54,304 nucleotides of DNA from CAZERD01 sp964515405 (GCA_964515405.1 CAZERD010000005.1:1-54304), one strand, 5' to 3'. Positions 24,231 to 33,440 are shown, counted from the stretch's first letter. The notes: a model not told the origin generated them from the sequence alone. Translations and numbers: made by a program.

Positions 24231-26780
24231 TTAGTAGATTCTGTGAAGATTGCATAGGAATACGCTTTCGAATTCTTCTTTTGAGACTGGTTTTGAAAGT
24301 GCAAACCCCTGGGCATAGTCGCAACCTATTTTTTCAAGTACTTGGAGCTGTTCTTTTGTTTCTACTCCTTCTGCAATTGTTTTCATATTGAGTTCCTTTG
24401 CAAGGTATACTACTGCTTTTACGACGGCTTTTGTTCTGCTGTCGTGGGTAATTTGTCTTATAAAAGATATATCTATCTTTATGAAATCAACTGGTAGCTG
24501 TGTGAGATAGGAAAGAGAGGAATAACCTGTGCCGAAGTCGTCAATGGATATTTTTATGTCCCGGTGCTTTATAGTTTTCAAGATTTCCTTGGAATATTCT
24601 AGGTTTTCTAAGAAGAGCCTTTCTGTTATCTCTATGTTTAAGAGCTCTGGAGTTACTCCAAAATCGGATATGCTTGATAGGATATTTTCCACGAAGTCCA
24701 TTTTGCTGAGGCTAAATGGTGAGATGTTAATGGATATGGGGACAGTCGCGGGGAATCTGTCTTTCCACTCCTTAAGGTTTTTCAGTGTTTCTGCTGTTAT
24801 CCATTCCTCCAAGTGGATTATAGAACGGGTTTCCTCCAGGAGGGGAATGAATTCTGAGGGTGGTACTATTTTTCCTTTTTTCATCCACCTCACGAGTGTT
24901 TCTGCTCCTGACATGGTTCTTTTTTCGAGGTTGAAATAGGGTTGGTAATATAATACGAATTCCCTATTTTTTATAGCTTCCATGGCTTCGTTTTCCAGTT
25001 GTACTTTTTTCTCTGCTTCTCTCCTGAATCTGTCTTTGTAGAATCCCAATGTACTTTTTCCTTTTGTTCTTGCATCAATTAGAGCTATACCAGCTTTTTC
25101 CATTAGTTGGTCAGGGTCCTGTGCATCTTGTGGATATATCGTTATGCCGGCGTTGAATGATAGTCGTATTGTTTTATCGTTTATTATGTATGGGTTTGAA
25201 AGGTGTTTCAGTAGATTCATTAGTATCACGAAGATATCCTCTTCCCTCTCAATATCCTCGAGCAATACGGCAAACTTTTCAGATTCTAGTCTTGCCACAA
25301 CATCGTATTCTCTTAGAGTGTTCTTAATTCTCTTTGCTATTTCTATGAGCACTTTGTTTCCTGTGGTGAATCCGTACGCGTCGTTTATCATTGAGAATCT
25401 GACGGGATTTATAACTGCTACTACGCCCATGACTCCCTTGTATTTTGCCCTGGTTATGAACTGTTCAACCGCATCTTTGAATGCTGCTCTGTTGTATAAG
25501 CCAGTTAGGCTATCTGTTTTTAATATTTGCTCTATGGTCATTCGCAATGCTGCGTTGTTTGATATGTTTTTCCCCGTTGATATATAATAGGTATATCCAC
25601 CGTTTAACTTAACAGGAATGGTGTTTACCAGTAGTTTTAGAGGTTTGCTTTCACCAGAGGGAGTTCGTTTGGTGTATGTCTCGCTTGATATGGAAGGCCG
25701 TTCTTCTTCTATTTGGATCTTGGGAAGAATGAAAGATATATGCTGTCCTATCAGCTTGTCCTTTGGGTGCCCTAGCAATTTCTCTGTATTGTCGTTTACG
25801 TACAGTATGTTCAATCTGCTATCTGTTACAGTCAGGAAATCAAACCCTGAGTTTATAGCTTTTGTCAGTATAGAATTCCACCTTTGTATTTCTATCGCTT
25901 CTAGAGCTGCTGAGATATCTATCTGGATGTTTTCTAAAAGAGAATAGTATTCTTTTGAGAATATACCAGGGATCTTGGAGTACATTACCAATATGTACTC
26001 TATTTTATTGTGTTTGAATAGGGGGATTGAGCATACAGAGTACAGTCCGAATTTGCTTTGCGAACTTCTCCAGGCACTCATGCCTTTGTCTTTGTATACG
26101 TTGTTTACCGTAGCTATACGCTTCCCTCTGTAGGCTCGTCCTACGCTACCTTGTCCTTCCTTGAGATTTGGATCGACGGATATGGTTGTTTGTTTCAGGT
26201 ATTTTACTTTTGCTTTATCCCCACGAATGTATTTTGGGATGAAGAGTTTGGTGTTTTCATCCACTGTGCCAATGCACACGGGGTCAAAGCCAGCCACCCG
26301 GTATAAACTATCACAAACCGACTTAAGCAGGTTTTCTTCATTCTCAGAGCCTGTTATTATATGGTTTATCTCGGAAAGGCTTTTATACAGTGTCTCGTAT
26401 GTCTTTTGCTTTAGAGCGTCTACCACTATTACGAGACCTGATGGTTCGTTGTTGTACATCACTGTGTATCCGAAGGTTAGAGCTGGCTTGAGAAATCCAT
26501 CCTTTGTTCGGTAGAGTATTTCTTTGAACTCCCTAGTGAACTTTTCTCCCTTAGTTCTTCTATTTATGGCTTTTATCGCTTCTTTTTTATCTTTACCCTC
26601 TAGTAATTGCTGTAATTTGATCTTATGAAGTAGTTCTTCTTTTGGATACTCCAGCATGTTGCAGAAAGTATCATTGGCAAAGATGATCTTCCCCTCTTTT
26701 TGATAAATGCACACACCGATAATGGAAATTTCACTTAGTGTATCAAGTAAAACATTGCTAAGCATTAGTTTATCAGGCAT
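24231..26780 (-). CDS. PAS-GAF-PAS-GGDEF(degenerate)-EAL cyclic-di-GMP phosphodiesterase
   Basis: A 849-residue cytoplasmic sensor without membrane helices. Order: PAS (about 10-125), GAF (about 135-295), second PAS (about 305-410), GGDEF domain (about 422-580) and EAL domain (about 595-845). The GGDEF signature is replaced by ESEKF at 499-503, so cyclase activity is not expected; such domains often bind GTP or act as regulators. The EAL signature reads ETL (627-629), but the catalytic set is retained: Glu627, Asn685, Glu717, Asp747-Asp748, Lys768, Glu804 and Gln824. It should hydrolyse c-di-GMP. It is divergent from the cyclase at 27021. The ATG has only a weak ribosome binding site. Confidence 0.9.
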   Translation of the reverse strand: MPDKLMLSNVLLDTLSEISIIGVCIYQKEGKIIFANDTFCNMLEYPKEELLHKIKLQQLLEGKDKKEAIKAINRRTKGEKFTREFKEILYRTKDGFLKPALTFGYTVMYNNEPSGLVIVVDALKQKTYETLYKSLSEINHIITGSENEENLLKSVCDSLYRVAGFDPVCIGTVDENTKLFIPKYIRGDKAKVKYLKQTTISVDPNLKEGQGSVGRAYRGKRIATVNNVYKDKGMSAWRSSQSKFGLYSVCSIPLFKHNKIEYILVMYSKIPGIFSKEYYSLLENIQIDISAALEAIEIQRWNSILTKAINSGFDFLTVTDSRLNILYVNDNTEKLLGHPKDKLIGQHISFILPKIQIEEERPSISSETYTKRTPSGESKPLKLLVNTIPVKLNGGYTYYISTGKNISNNAALRMTIEQILKTDSLTGLYNRAAFKDAVEQFITRAKYKGVMGVVAVINPVRFSMINDAYGFTTGNKVLIEIAKRIKNTLREYDVVARLESEKFAVLLEDIEREEDIFVILMNLLKHLSNPYIINDKTIRLSFNAGITIYPQDAQDPDQLMEKAGIALIDARTKGKSTLGFYKDRFRREAEKKVQLENEAMEAIKNREFVLYYQPYFNLEKRTMSGAETLVRWMKKGKIVPPSEFIPLLEETRSIIHLEEWITAETLKNLKEWKDRFPATVPISINISPFSLSKMDFVENILSSISDFGVTPELLNIEITERLFLENLEYSKEILKTIKHRDIKISIDDFGTGYSSLSYLTQLPVDFIKIDISFIRQITHDSRTKAVVKAVVYLAKELNMKTIAEGVETKEQLQVLEKIGCDYAQGFALSKPVSKEEFESVFLCNLHRIY

Positions 26781-27020
26781 ATATTAAGTCCCTACTCTTT
26801 TTTATTTTTGATTGTTTCCTGTACCTCCATGGATAAGTTTACACTTTAACAACTACGGTTTAAGTGAGTCTCTCAACCCCCTGTGCTGATTGAATTGTAT
26901 ATTTAATTTAAAGAAAGTCAAATTTGAGTTTTGTTGTTCTCTGTTAAGTCGGTTGACTTGAGTGCAGTTAGTAGTGTAAACTTAAATATATTTTTGTTTT
27001 TCCCAGTTACGGAGGTTAAG
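26781..27020. promoter_or_regulatory. Divergent regulatory region between the EAL and GGDEF genes, with mirrored 12-base elements
   Basis: This 240-base gap holds the start regions of both c-di-GMP genes. The sequence AGTGTAAACTTA occurs at 26973-26984 reading toward the cyclase, and its exact reverse complement at 26834-26845 reads toward the phosphodiesterase. Each copy therefore has the same orientation to the gene it precedes, 36 and 53 bases from the respective starts. On the plus strand TTGACT at 26953-26958 lies 16 bases before TGTAAA, so the element might include a -10 box. No clear -35 matches it on the minus side. Confidence 0.5.
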
Positions 27021-28403
27021 TTGGGCTTTGTGGAGGATTTTATCCATTATATAGGTGTGCTTGCAGAGTCTTTCAAAATGAAGTGTTCGTTTTTTGATGG
27101 TAAGGATATCTTATGCGGTGATATATTTGATAGAATGCCTAGTGGGATACTCGTTATGAAGCCTGAGGATAATGGAAATGACTTCGTGCTTGTTAGTATA
27201 AATAGGGCAGCAGAATCCATACTTGGTGTAAGAAAACACAGTGTTGTGGGCAGGAGGTTGAGCAGTATTCCTGGACATAGGGGGACCCTAGGTATGGTTA
27301 GGAGAGTTTATCGAACAGGAGAACCGTTTATTCTGAGCAGATTCAAGGTAGATGGTCCCTCGGGGACTAAATATTTGGAGCTTCAAACCTATAAACTGGG
27401 TAGTGGTGCTATAGTTTCTTTGGTTCAGGATAGGACGGAGGTGGTGAATCTTATTAAATCTCTCAAGGAGAGTGAAGAAAGATTCAATAAAGTAATGGAA
27501 AACACAATGGTAGGTGTTTTTGTTCACAAGGATGGTAATATTATAATGGCAAATAGAGCGTTTAGTAAGATCTCAGGTTACTCTGAGGATGAGATATGTT
27601 CTTTAAATGTTTTTGATCTGGTGGACGAGGAACATAGGGAGCTTGTTAAGAGAAGAGCAAGGGAAAGAATGAGTGGGATGTTCCCCCCTGAGAATTATGA
27701 GGTGAAGGTAATAACAAAGAGCGGGGGGAGAAGATGGGTTGAGATATACTCAACACCTATAAAACTTAGGGGGAAAGATTTCATTCTTGTCTTTGCTATT
27801 GATGTGACCGATAAAAAGGAAAAAGTAAAAGAGATGGAGGAGATAAGCTTTCATGACTCGCTTACGGGTCTCTACAACAGATACTACTTTGATGAAGAGC
27901 TTAAGAGGTACTGGAATAAGAGGAATGAACCACTTTCTATAATAATGGCTGATGTGAATGGGCTGAAGATAATAAATGATGCCCTTGGACATAAGGCGGG
28001 TGATGAAATTTTAAAGAGGTTTTCTGGGATACTGGAGGATGAAGCCCGGGCCAATGATGTTGCAGCACGTATAGGAGGTGATGAGTTTGCTGTTATTATG
28101 CCGAATACGGACGATTCTGGAGCTAGAATTTTCATAGATAGGGTGGAATACAGGATAGCAGAAAGCAATAGGTCCGATAGAGTTTATTTGAGTGTGGCTT
28201 TCGGTTATGCTACTCACTCTGGCCAGTACTCTGGTTATGAAGAGCTTCTGTCTGGGGCAGATGCCAGCATGTATGAAAATAAGTATTCCGAAAGCAGGAG
28301 GGAAAATCTTGAGAGGATACTTGAGTCTATATCGGGTATAAAGGGTGTTTTATCTGATGGTTTATCCATAGAGGAACTTATGAAAAGGGTAATTGGTGGA
28401 TAA
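27021..28403 (+). CDS. PAS-PAS-GGDEF diguanylate cyclase
   Basis: Makes c-di-GMP from two GTP. A first PAS-like domain spans about residues 35-140, a second PAS about 150-265 (NTMVGVFVHKDG, ANRAFSKISGYSEDE), and the GGDEF domain about 275-425 with DSLTGLYNR and the intact signature GGDEF at 352-356. RAND at 343-346, five residues before it, fits the RxxD inhibitory site for product feedback. A 35-residue tail follows. No membrane helix is seen. The TTG at 27021 is chosen because GGAGG lies at 27011-27015; a longer frame from 26931 would run over the promoter region. It pairs with the divergent phosphodiesterase. Confidence 0.9.
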   Translation: MGFVEDFIHYIGVLAESFKMKCSFFDGKDILCGDIFDRMPSGILVMKPEDNGNDFVLVSINRAAESILGVRKHSVVGRRLSSIPGHRGTLGMVRRVYRTGEPFILSRFKVDGPSGTKYLELQTYKLGSGAIVSLVQDRTEVVNLIKSLKESEERFNKVMENTMVGVFVHKDGNIIMANRAFSKISGYSEDEICSLNVFDLVDEEHRELVKRRARERMSGMFPPENYEVKVITKSGGRRWVEIYSTPIKLRGKDFILVFAIDVTDKKEKVKEMEEISFHDSLTGLYNRYYFDEELKRYWNKRNEPLSIIMADVNGLKIINDALGHKAGDEILKRFSGILEDEARANDVAARIGGDEFAVIMPNTDDSGARIFIDRVEYRIAESNRSDRVYLSVAFGYATHSGQYSGYEELLSGADASMYENKYSESRRENLERILESISGIKGVLSDGLSIEELMKRVIGG

Positions 28404-28417
28404 TTCATTTTTATAAA

Positions 28418-28445
28418 TTGATTTCTACATATAAAATACTATAAT
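28418..28445 (+). promoter_or_regulatory. Predicted sigma-70-type promoter before the 28480 operon
   Basis: TTGATT at 28418-28423, 16-base spacer, consensus TATAAT at 28440-28445. Expected start near 28452 leaves a short leader containing GGAGG at 28467-28471 before the ATG at 28480. The genes from here to 40889 are almost without gaps and could form one long transcript. Confidence 0.7.
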
Positions 28446-28479
28446 CCTAAAGGAAAGAGTTTGAGTGGAGGTTTATGTT

Positions 28480-28944
28480 ATGGTTGCTACTATATCATTG
28501 GTTGTTATTGCTGCGGTGTATGTAGGTCTTGCCTTTGTCGGTCTTGTAGCTTTCTTTGTGATGATGAAGCTGTATTCTGATTTGAATAAAAAGGTCAAGG
28601 AGATAAAGAAGGAATTGGAGCCTTATGTAAGTATTTCGAAGGATATGGTTTACAAGACCCAGGAAATGGTGGATATTGCTCATTCACTTTCTGAAGAGGT
28701 TAAGGAAACGGCTGAAAAGCTCAAGGAAACAAGTTTCAGGGTCATGGATACTATAGGTGAGACGGCTGAAGATGTCGCCAAGTTCGGTTCTAACACAACT
28801 GGAAAACTTAGGGCGCATGTCAGTTATTTACTGGAGAGGGTTGAGCTTATTGAAGAGAAGCTAGATACAGTTTATGCTTTTTTGGTTGGTATATCTTCTC
28901 TTGCTTCCAAGGTCGGGAGAAAAAAGGAGGTGAAGAATGAGTAA
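28480..28944 (+). CDS. DUF948-like membrane-anchored coiled-coil protein
   Basis: A 154-residue protein with one N-terminal membrane helix (about 5-29) and a helical, charged remainder containing heptad-like segments (about 32-90 and 115-140). This is the layout of DUF948 (YtxG-type) proteins, whose function is unknown. The ATG at 28480 has GGAGG at good spacing; a GTG at 28465 would place the ribosome binding site inside the gene. It overlaps the next gene by 8 bases and probably works with it at the inner membrane. Confidence 0.65.
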   Translation: MVATISLVVIAAVYVGLAFVGLVAFFVMMKLYSDLNKKVKEIKKELEPYVSISKDMVYKTQEMVDIAHSLSEEVKETAEKLKETSFRVMDTIGETAEDVAKFGSNTTGKLRAHVSYLLERVELIEEKLDTVYAFLVGISSLASKVGRKKEVKNE

Positions 28945-29305
28945 GTTGACTTTTATAGGAGCCGGCTTGCTGGTAGGGGTTGTAGGGGTTTCAGCTTATT
29001 TTATCCTAAAAGGTGAGACTCCTTTGAGCTCCTTTAAGGATAGTGTGTCTTCCTATACAGAAGCTAAGAGGGAAGAGCTTATAAGGCAGAAGGAGGCTAT
29101 AGAGGAAAAGATTACTGAGCTTGCTACTAAGATAGCTGATAGCTCAAGAGAACTCTTGGACAAAGGTATAGAGTATGCGCAGGATAAAAAGAAGGCTATA
29201 ATGGATAGCATAGAGGAAGCAAAGAAAACTATGCAGGAAGAAAAGGAGAGATTGAGGGAAATAAGAGCTAAACTCAGGGAAGGAAGTGGAGCTGAGGTAA
29301 TATAG
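28937..29305 (+). CDS. YtxH-like small membrane protein
   Basis: A 122-residue protein with a glycine-rich N-terminal membrane helix (about 5-24, GAGLLVGVVGVSAYF) followed by a long charged helix rich in Lys and Glu that could form a coiled coil (about 40-115). This matches YtxH-type proteins, often encoded beside DUF948 proteins and linked to stress in Firmicutes; no molecular role is known. A strong AAGGAGGTGAAG precedes the ATG. Confidence 0.65.
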   Translation: MSKLTFIGAGLLVGVVGVSAYFILKGETPLSSFKDSVSSYTEAKREELIRQKEAIEEKITELATKIADSSRELLDKGIEYAQDKKKAIMDSIEEAKKTMQEEKERLREIRAKLREGSGAEVI

Positions 29306-29307
29306 GC

Positions 29308-30366
29308 TTGAGCCTGGAAAAACCTTCTGGCCTGTTTGAGTATTCCATATTTATAATTGCATTAGCGATAGGCATATATTTAGTTTTTTTCAAACTTTTG
29401 TTTCTTACTATAGTTATATTTGTTTCCTACATAATAGCTGATGCTTTTAGGCCCCTTGCTGTTGTTCTGAAAAAGGTAGGTCTCCCCAACTGGCTTGCAA
29501 GTCTCATCGTGGTGGTAGGGATAGTTGGAGTGTTTGGTGGTATCATATTTTCTGTTGCTCCCATACTAGTGAAGCAAGTTATAACGGTTGAGTCTTATGT
29601 GCCGGATCTTATTGAAGGGGTTACGAAGTACATGACACATATCTCATATTATCTATCGCACCTGTTTGGGCATAAGAAGGAAATGATGGTGATAGCAAGT
29701 GGTGTAGTGGACTATGTGAGGTCTCATTTCACATCCTTTGCTCTTAGTTCTGTTGTATCAATATTGAGAACACTTCCTGCTTTTGGGGTTCTTATACTTA
29801 TACCTATCATAACATACTTTTTTATGGTGAACCTTGAGGAATACAGAGCTAAGGCTAAAAACCTTATACAGACGGTGCTCGGAGAGGATTATCTGAAGGT
29901 CTTTGAAGAGATACACGACGTAATCATGGAATACATCAAGGGTATGGTAATCCTTATATTCTTAGTCATTGTTTCTACTTTTCTTGGTTTTGCTTTGATA
30001 GGTATAGATTATGCTTTCTTGTTTTCTGTGCTTAGCGGCTTGTTATATATAATACCCTATATAGGGGCTACCATAGCGATTGTGCCACCGCTTGTGTTTG
30101 CCGTGTTGGTACATAAGAGCATACTTCTGGGGCTTGAAGTGCTTGCTGTTTTTTTACCTATCCATTTTGTCCTTGGGAACATAGTTGCTCCCTTCATCTT
30201 TTCAAGGAGGCTCCGCATGGATCCACTTGCTATTTTGCTGGCTATGCTGTTGTTTGGAAAACTTTTTGGGATGTTGGGTGTAATCCTGTCTGTTCCGTTA
30301 CTTGGAATAATGGTTATAAGCTACGAAAAGCTTATCCCCATCCTTTCCAAGAGGAGGGGCGATTGA
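29308..30366 (+). CDS. AI-2E family (PerM/UPF0118) transporter
   Basis: A 352-residue integral membrane protein with about eight helices: an N-terminal pair near 10-45, one near 65-90, a loop, then 145-175, 205-235, 240-270, 275-300 and 310-340. Family stretches include YIIPYIGATIAIVPP and LGNIVAPFIFSRRLRMDPL. Members of this family export small molecules or exchange ions; the substrate cannot be read here. The TTG start lies two bases after the preceding stop, with GAGGT upstream. Nothing in the neighbourhood suggests autoinducer-2 itself. Confidence 0.82.
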   Translation: MSLEKPSGLFEYSIFIIALAIGIYLVFFKLLFLTIVIFVSYIIADAFRPLAVVLKKVGLPNWLASLIVVVGIVGVFGGIIFSVAPILVKQVITVESYVPDLIEGVTKYMTHISYYLSHLFGHKKEMMVIASGVVDYVRSHFTSFALSSVVSILRTLPAFGVLILIPIITYFFMVNLEEYRAKAKNLIQTVLGEDYLKVFEEIHDVIMEYIKGMVILIFLVIVSTFLGFALIGIDYAFLFSVLSGLLYIIPYIGATIAIVPPLVFAVLVHKSILLGLEVLAVFLPIHFVLGNIVAPFIFSRRLRMDPLAILLAMLLFGKLFGMLGVILSVPLLGIMVISYEKLIPILSKRRGD

Positions 30367-31364
30367 GTCTGACTTATAGGGATTCCGGTGTTGACATATT
30401 CAAAGGTGATAGGGTTGTTGAGTTTGTAAGGCGTTTATGTGCACCGTTGATGAACAATAGGGTGTTGGGTTCTATAGGGGGATTTAGCGCGAAGTATAGG
30501 TTGGCCGATGGTGTTGTGATTACAGCCACGACGGACGGGGTTGGGACAAAGCTAAAGGTGGCCTTTATGGCTGGCGTGCATGATACGGTTGGTATAGATT
30601 TGGTGGCTATGAACGTAAATGATATAGCCGTTGATGGGGGGGATCCCCTGTTCTTCTTGGATTATATAGCTTATTCTGAAGTTGAGGATAGTGTAATCAT
30701 CGATGTGGTTCGTGGGATAGTTGAAGGTTTGAAGGTGGCTAGATGCCCACTTGTAGGAGGAGAGACAGCTCAGATGCCTGGATTTTATTCTGATGGCGAG
30801 TATGATATAAGTGGATTCTGTGTTGGTACTATTGACGAACGTGAAATGTTGCCGCGCAGGGTTGAGGCTGGAGATGTGCTTCTTGGAGTTTCGTCAAATG
30901 GATTTCACTCCAACGGTTACTCCCTGCTTAGAAAGGTGTTTTTTGAGGTTGGTGGTTTTGATATTGATTCTGAGGTTGAGGGGATAACGGTTGGGGAGTT
31001 ATTATTAAGACCTACAAGTATATATGTTGAGTTGATGAAAAGGGTGAGAGGGGTTGTAAAGGCTGCATCCCACATTACGGGGGGTGGGTTTTACTCAAAT
31101 ATACCGAGGGTTATGCCAGATGATGTGGTAGCGGTGGTGGAGAAATCATCTTACGAGGTGCCGTGGGAATTTAAACTGGTGCAGAAAATGGGAGGGATGT
31201 CAGAGGAGGAAATGTATAAAACCTTCAACATGGGTGTGGGGCTTGTTTTGTTTCTTGAGGAGAGAGAAGTTGAGCGTGTTGAGTTGCAGATTAGGGAATG
31301 TGGATTTATACCCTATAGATTGGGTATTGTGGAGAGAGGAAATAGAGGAGTGAAACTTGTATAG
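30363..31364 (+). CDS. purM: Phosphoribosylformylglycinamidine cyclo-ligase PurM
   Basis: ATP-dependent closure of FGAM to aminoimidazole ribotide in purine synthesis. The 333 residues begin LTYRDSGVDIFKGDRVV and contain GGFSAKYR, ATTDGVGTKLKVA, DLVAMNVNDI, GGETAQMPGFY and SHITGGGFYSNIPRV, all diagnostic. The TTG start overlaps the transporter stop by 4 bases and is preceded by AGGAGGGG. It is cotranscribed with purN. Confidence 0.96.
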   Translation: MSLTYRDSGVDIFKGDRVVEFVRRLCAPLMNNRVLGSIGGFSAKYRLADGVVITATTDGVGTKLKVAFMAGVHDTVGIDLVAMNVNDIAVDGGDPLFFLDYIAYSEVEDSVIIDVVRGIVEGLKVARCPLVGGETAQMPGFYSDGEYDISGFCVGTIDEREMLPRRVEAGDVLLGVSSNGFHSNGYSLLRKVFFEVGGFDIDSEVEGITVGELLLRPTSIYVELMKRVRGVVKAASHITGGGFYSNIPRVMPDDVVAVVEKSSYEVPWEFKLVQKMGGMSEEEMYKTFNMGVGLVLFLEEREVERVELQIRECGFIPYRLGIVERGNRGVKLV

Positions 31365-32010
31365 ATTGGGTGTGCTCATATCGGGAAGGGGGTCAAATTT
31401 TAGAGCTATAACGGAAGCTGTACGGTCTGGTTTTATAGATAACGCTGAGGTATGTTGTGTGGTAAGCAATAACAGAACTGCTAAAGGATTGGAGTATGCC
31501 CGTGCTAATTCTATCCGGGTGTTTGTAGAGGAAGACCATGGTGTTCCTCGTGAAGAATATGATGGCAGACTAATTGGTGTGCTTAAAGCCTGCAAGGTTG
31601 ATTTTGTACTGCTTGCAGGTTTCATGAGAATTTTGACCCCGTTGTTTGTAAGGACTTTTCAATGGAAGATATTGAATATACATCCCTCTCTATTGCCGGC
31701 CTTTAGAGGGTTGCATGCCCAAAGACAGGCTCTTGAGGCTGGTGTAAAAATAACCGGGGCTACGGTTCACTTTGTCACTGATAGATTGGATGATGGACCT
31801 ATAGTAGTCCAGTCTGCTGTTCCTGTATTTGATCATGATGATGAGGAATCGCTTTCTCTTAGGATTTTGAAAACGGAACACAAGATATATCCTGTTGCTG
31901 TGAAGCTTCTTGTTGAAAAAAGGCTTGAGATAGTGGATAATAGAGTGTTTATAAAAGGCGTGGATTCGGAGGATTCTTATTTTATTAATCCATTCATTTC
32001 CGGGGAGTGA
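31357..32010 (+). CDS. purN: Phosphoribosylglycinamide formyltransferase PurN
   Basis: Transfers a formyl group from 10-formyl-THF to GAR. Motifs: LISGRGSNFRAI at the N-terminus, the catalytic NIHPSLLPAFRG with Asn and His, and DDGPIVVQ with the catalytic aspartate. Length is 217 residues. The TTG at 31357 has GAGGAG before it and overlaps purM by 8 bases. Residues beyond about 190 form a short nonconserved tail. Confidence 0.96.
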   Translation: MYRLGVLISGRGSNFRAITEAVRSGFIDNAEVCCVVSNNRTAKGLEYARANSIRVFVEEDHGVPREEYDGRLIGVLKACKVDFVLLAGFMRILTPLFVRTFQWKILNIHPSLLPAFRGLHAQRQALEAGVKITGATVHFVTDRLDDGPIVVQSAVPVFDHDDEESLSLRILKTEHKIYPVAVKLLVEKRLEIVDNRVFIKGVDSEDSYFINPFISGE

Positions 32011-32012
32011 AA

Positions 32013-33440
32013 ATGGGATATGATGTAGTTATAGGTCTTGAGGTTCACATACAGCTTTCTACCAGATCAAAGATCTTTTGTTCCTGTTCTACTGATTTTG
32101 GTGCTCCACCAAATACCCATGTTTGCCCCGTGTGCCTGGGGTTGCCTGGTGTTCTTCCAGTATTAAATAGGGAGGTTGTGGAGTATGCTATACGCTTGGG
32201 ATGTGCTCTTGAGTGTCGTATAAACAGATATTCCCGTTTTGCCCGTAAGAACTATTTTTACCCTGATTTGCCAAAAGGGTACCAGATTTCCCAATACGAG
32301 TTTCCCATATTGGAAGGTGGGCATGTTGATATATATGTTGGTGGTAGATTCAAAGAAATAGAACTTGAGAGAATACATATGGAGGAAGATGCAGGCAAAA
32401 CGGTTCACAGAGGAGAGTTTAGCTATGTGGACTTCAATAGGGCAGGGGTTCCGCTTTTGGAGATAGTTTCTAAGCCTGTGATTACTTCTCCTCATGAGGC
32501 TTATCTGTATCTTAAATCGTTGAGAACCATGGTTAGATATCTTGGTATATGTGATGGGAATATGGCTGAGGGATCTCTTAGGTGCGATGCTAATATTTCC
32601 TTGAAGCCTGTTGGGTCCGACACATTGGGGACGAAGGTGGAGATAAAGAATATGAATTCATTTAAGCATGTTGAGGATGCACTTGCGTATGAAGTGGAAA
32701 GACAGGGATGGGTTTTGGATTCTGGGGGGGCAGTGGTTCAAGAGACAAGATTGTGGGATGAGAAGGAAGGAGTCACAAAACCGATGAGAACAAAAGAGGA
32801 GGCTTATGAATACCGCTACTTCCCTGAGCCTGATCTTCCTCCGTTGAGAATAGATGATTCTTGGATAGAGAGTGTGGGGAGAGATCTTGTTGAGCTTCCT
32901 AAGAGTAGGTTCTTAAGGATCCTTGAAGAATATTCCATTAAGGAGTCCGATGCGCTAATACTTACTGAGGAGAAAGAGTTGGCGGACTACTTTGAAAGAG
33001 CGGCTCACGGGTACCATAGTCCCCAGATTATTGCCAACTGGATATTGACTGAACTTCTTGGGTTGCTTAACAGGGAAAACAGAGAGATTAGTGCTGTATT
33101 AATCAGGCCTGAGCATATAAGAGAGCTTATGGAACTCATAGATTCCGGGAAGATAAGCGGCAAGATAGCGAAAATGGTGTTCAAAGAGATGTATGAGACT
33201 GGTAAACCCCCTGGACCCATAGTAAAGGAGAAGGGGCTTGTCCAGATAACGGATGAAGTACTTATAAGGAGAATGGCTGAGAAGGTTGTTTCTGAAAACC
33301 CGAAGGCTGTTGAGAAATATATGTCTGGTAAGAAAAACACCTTGGGATTCTTTGTTGGGCAAGTTATGAAGGAGACAAAGGGTAAAGCTAATCCTTCTGT
33401 GGTTAATAGGATACTTACCGAGATTTTGGAGAAAAGATGA
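32013..33440 (+). CDS. gatB: Asp-tRNA(Asn)/Glu-tRNA(Gln) amidotransferase subunit B GatB
   Basis: Binds misacylated tRNA and activates it for amidation by the GatCAB complex. The N-terminal GLEVHIQLSTRSKIFC, CPVCLGLPGVLP, FYPDLPKGYQISQYE and IHMEEDAGKT, then the YRYFPEPDLPPL block, are family signatures. The C-terminal part (about 330-475) is the helical YqeY-like tail domain. The ATG at 32013 follows GGGGAG with six-base spacing, giving 475 residues; the GTG at 32007 is an alternative. gatA and gatC are not in the window. Confidence 0.96.
   Translation: MGYDVVIGLEVHIQLSTRSKIFCSCSTDFGAPPNTHVCPVCLGLPGVLPVLNREVVEYAIRLGCALECRINRYSRFARKNYFYPDLPKGYQISQYEFPILEGGHVDIYVGGRFKEIELERIHMEEDAGKTVHRGEFSYVDFNRAGVPLLEIVSKPVITSPHEAYLYLKSLRTMVRYLGICDGNMAEGSLRCDANISLKPVGSDTLGTKVEIKNMNSFKHVEDALAYEVERQGWVLDSGGAVVQETRLWDEKEGVTKPMRTKEEAYEYRYFPEPDLPPLRIDDSWIESVGRDLVELPKSRFLRILEEYSIKESDALILTEEKELADYFERAAHGYHSPQIIANWILTELLGLLNRENREISAVLIRPEHIRELMELIDSGKISGKIAKMVFKEMYETGKPPGPIVKEKGLVQITDEVLIRRMAEKVVSENPKAVEKYMSGKKNTLGFFVGQVMKETKGKANPSVVNRILTEILEKR

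Noticed and set aside
24215..24240. Bidirectional terminator between wtpB and the EAL gene
   Set aside because: Only four bases separate the stops and no GC-rich hairpin with a T-run is visible; the same holds at 40890-40893 and 46331-46336.
26790..26830. 12-codon minus-strand open frame starting ATGGAGGTACAG before the EAL gene, as a leader peptide
   Set aside because: It has no ribosome binding site of its own and no attenuator-like hairpin, so nothing supports translation.
26931..27020. Upstream extension of the GGDEF gene to a TTG at 26931
   Set aside because: It has no ribosome binding site, covers the promoter-like region and mirrored element, and adds no conserved sequence; GGAGG supports the start at 27021.
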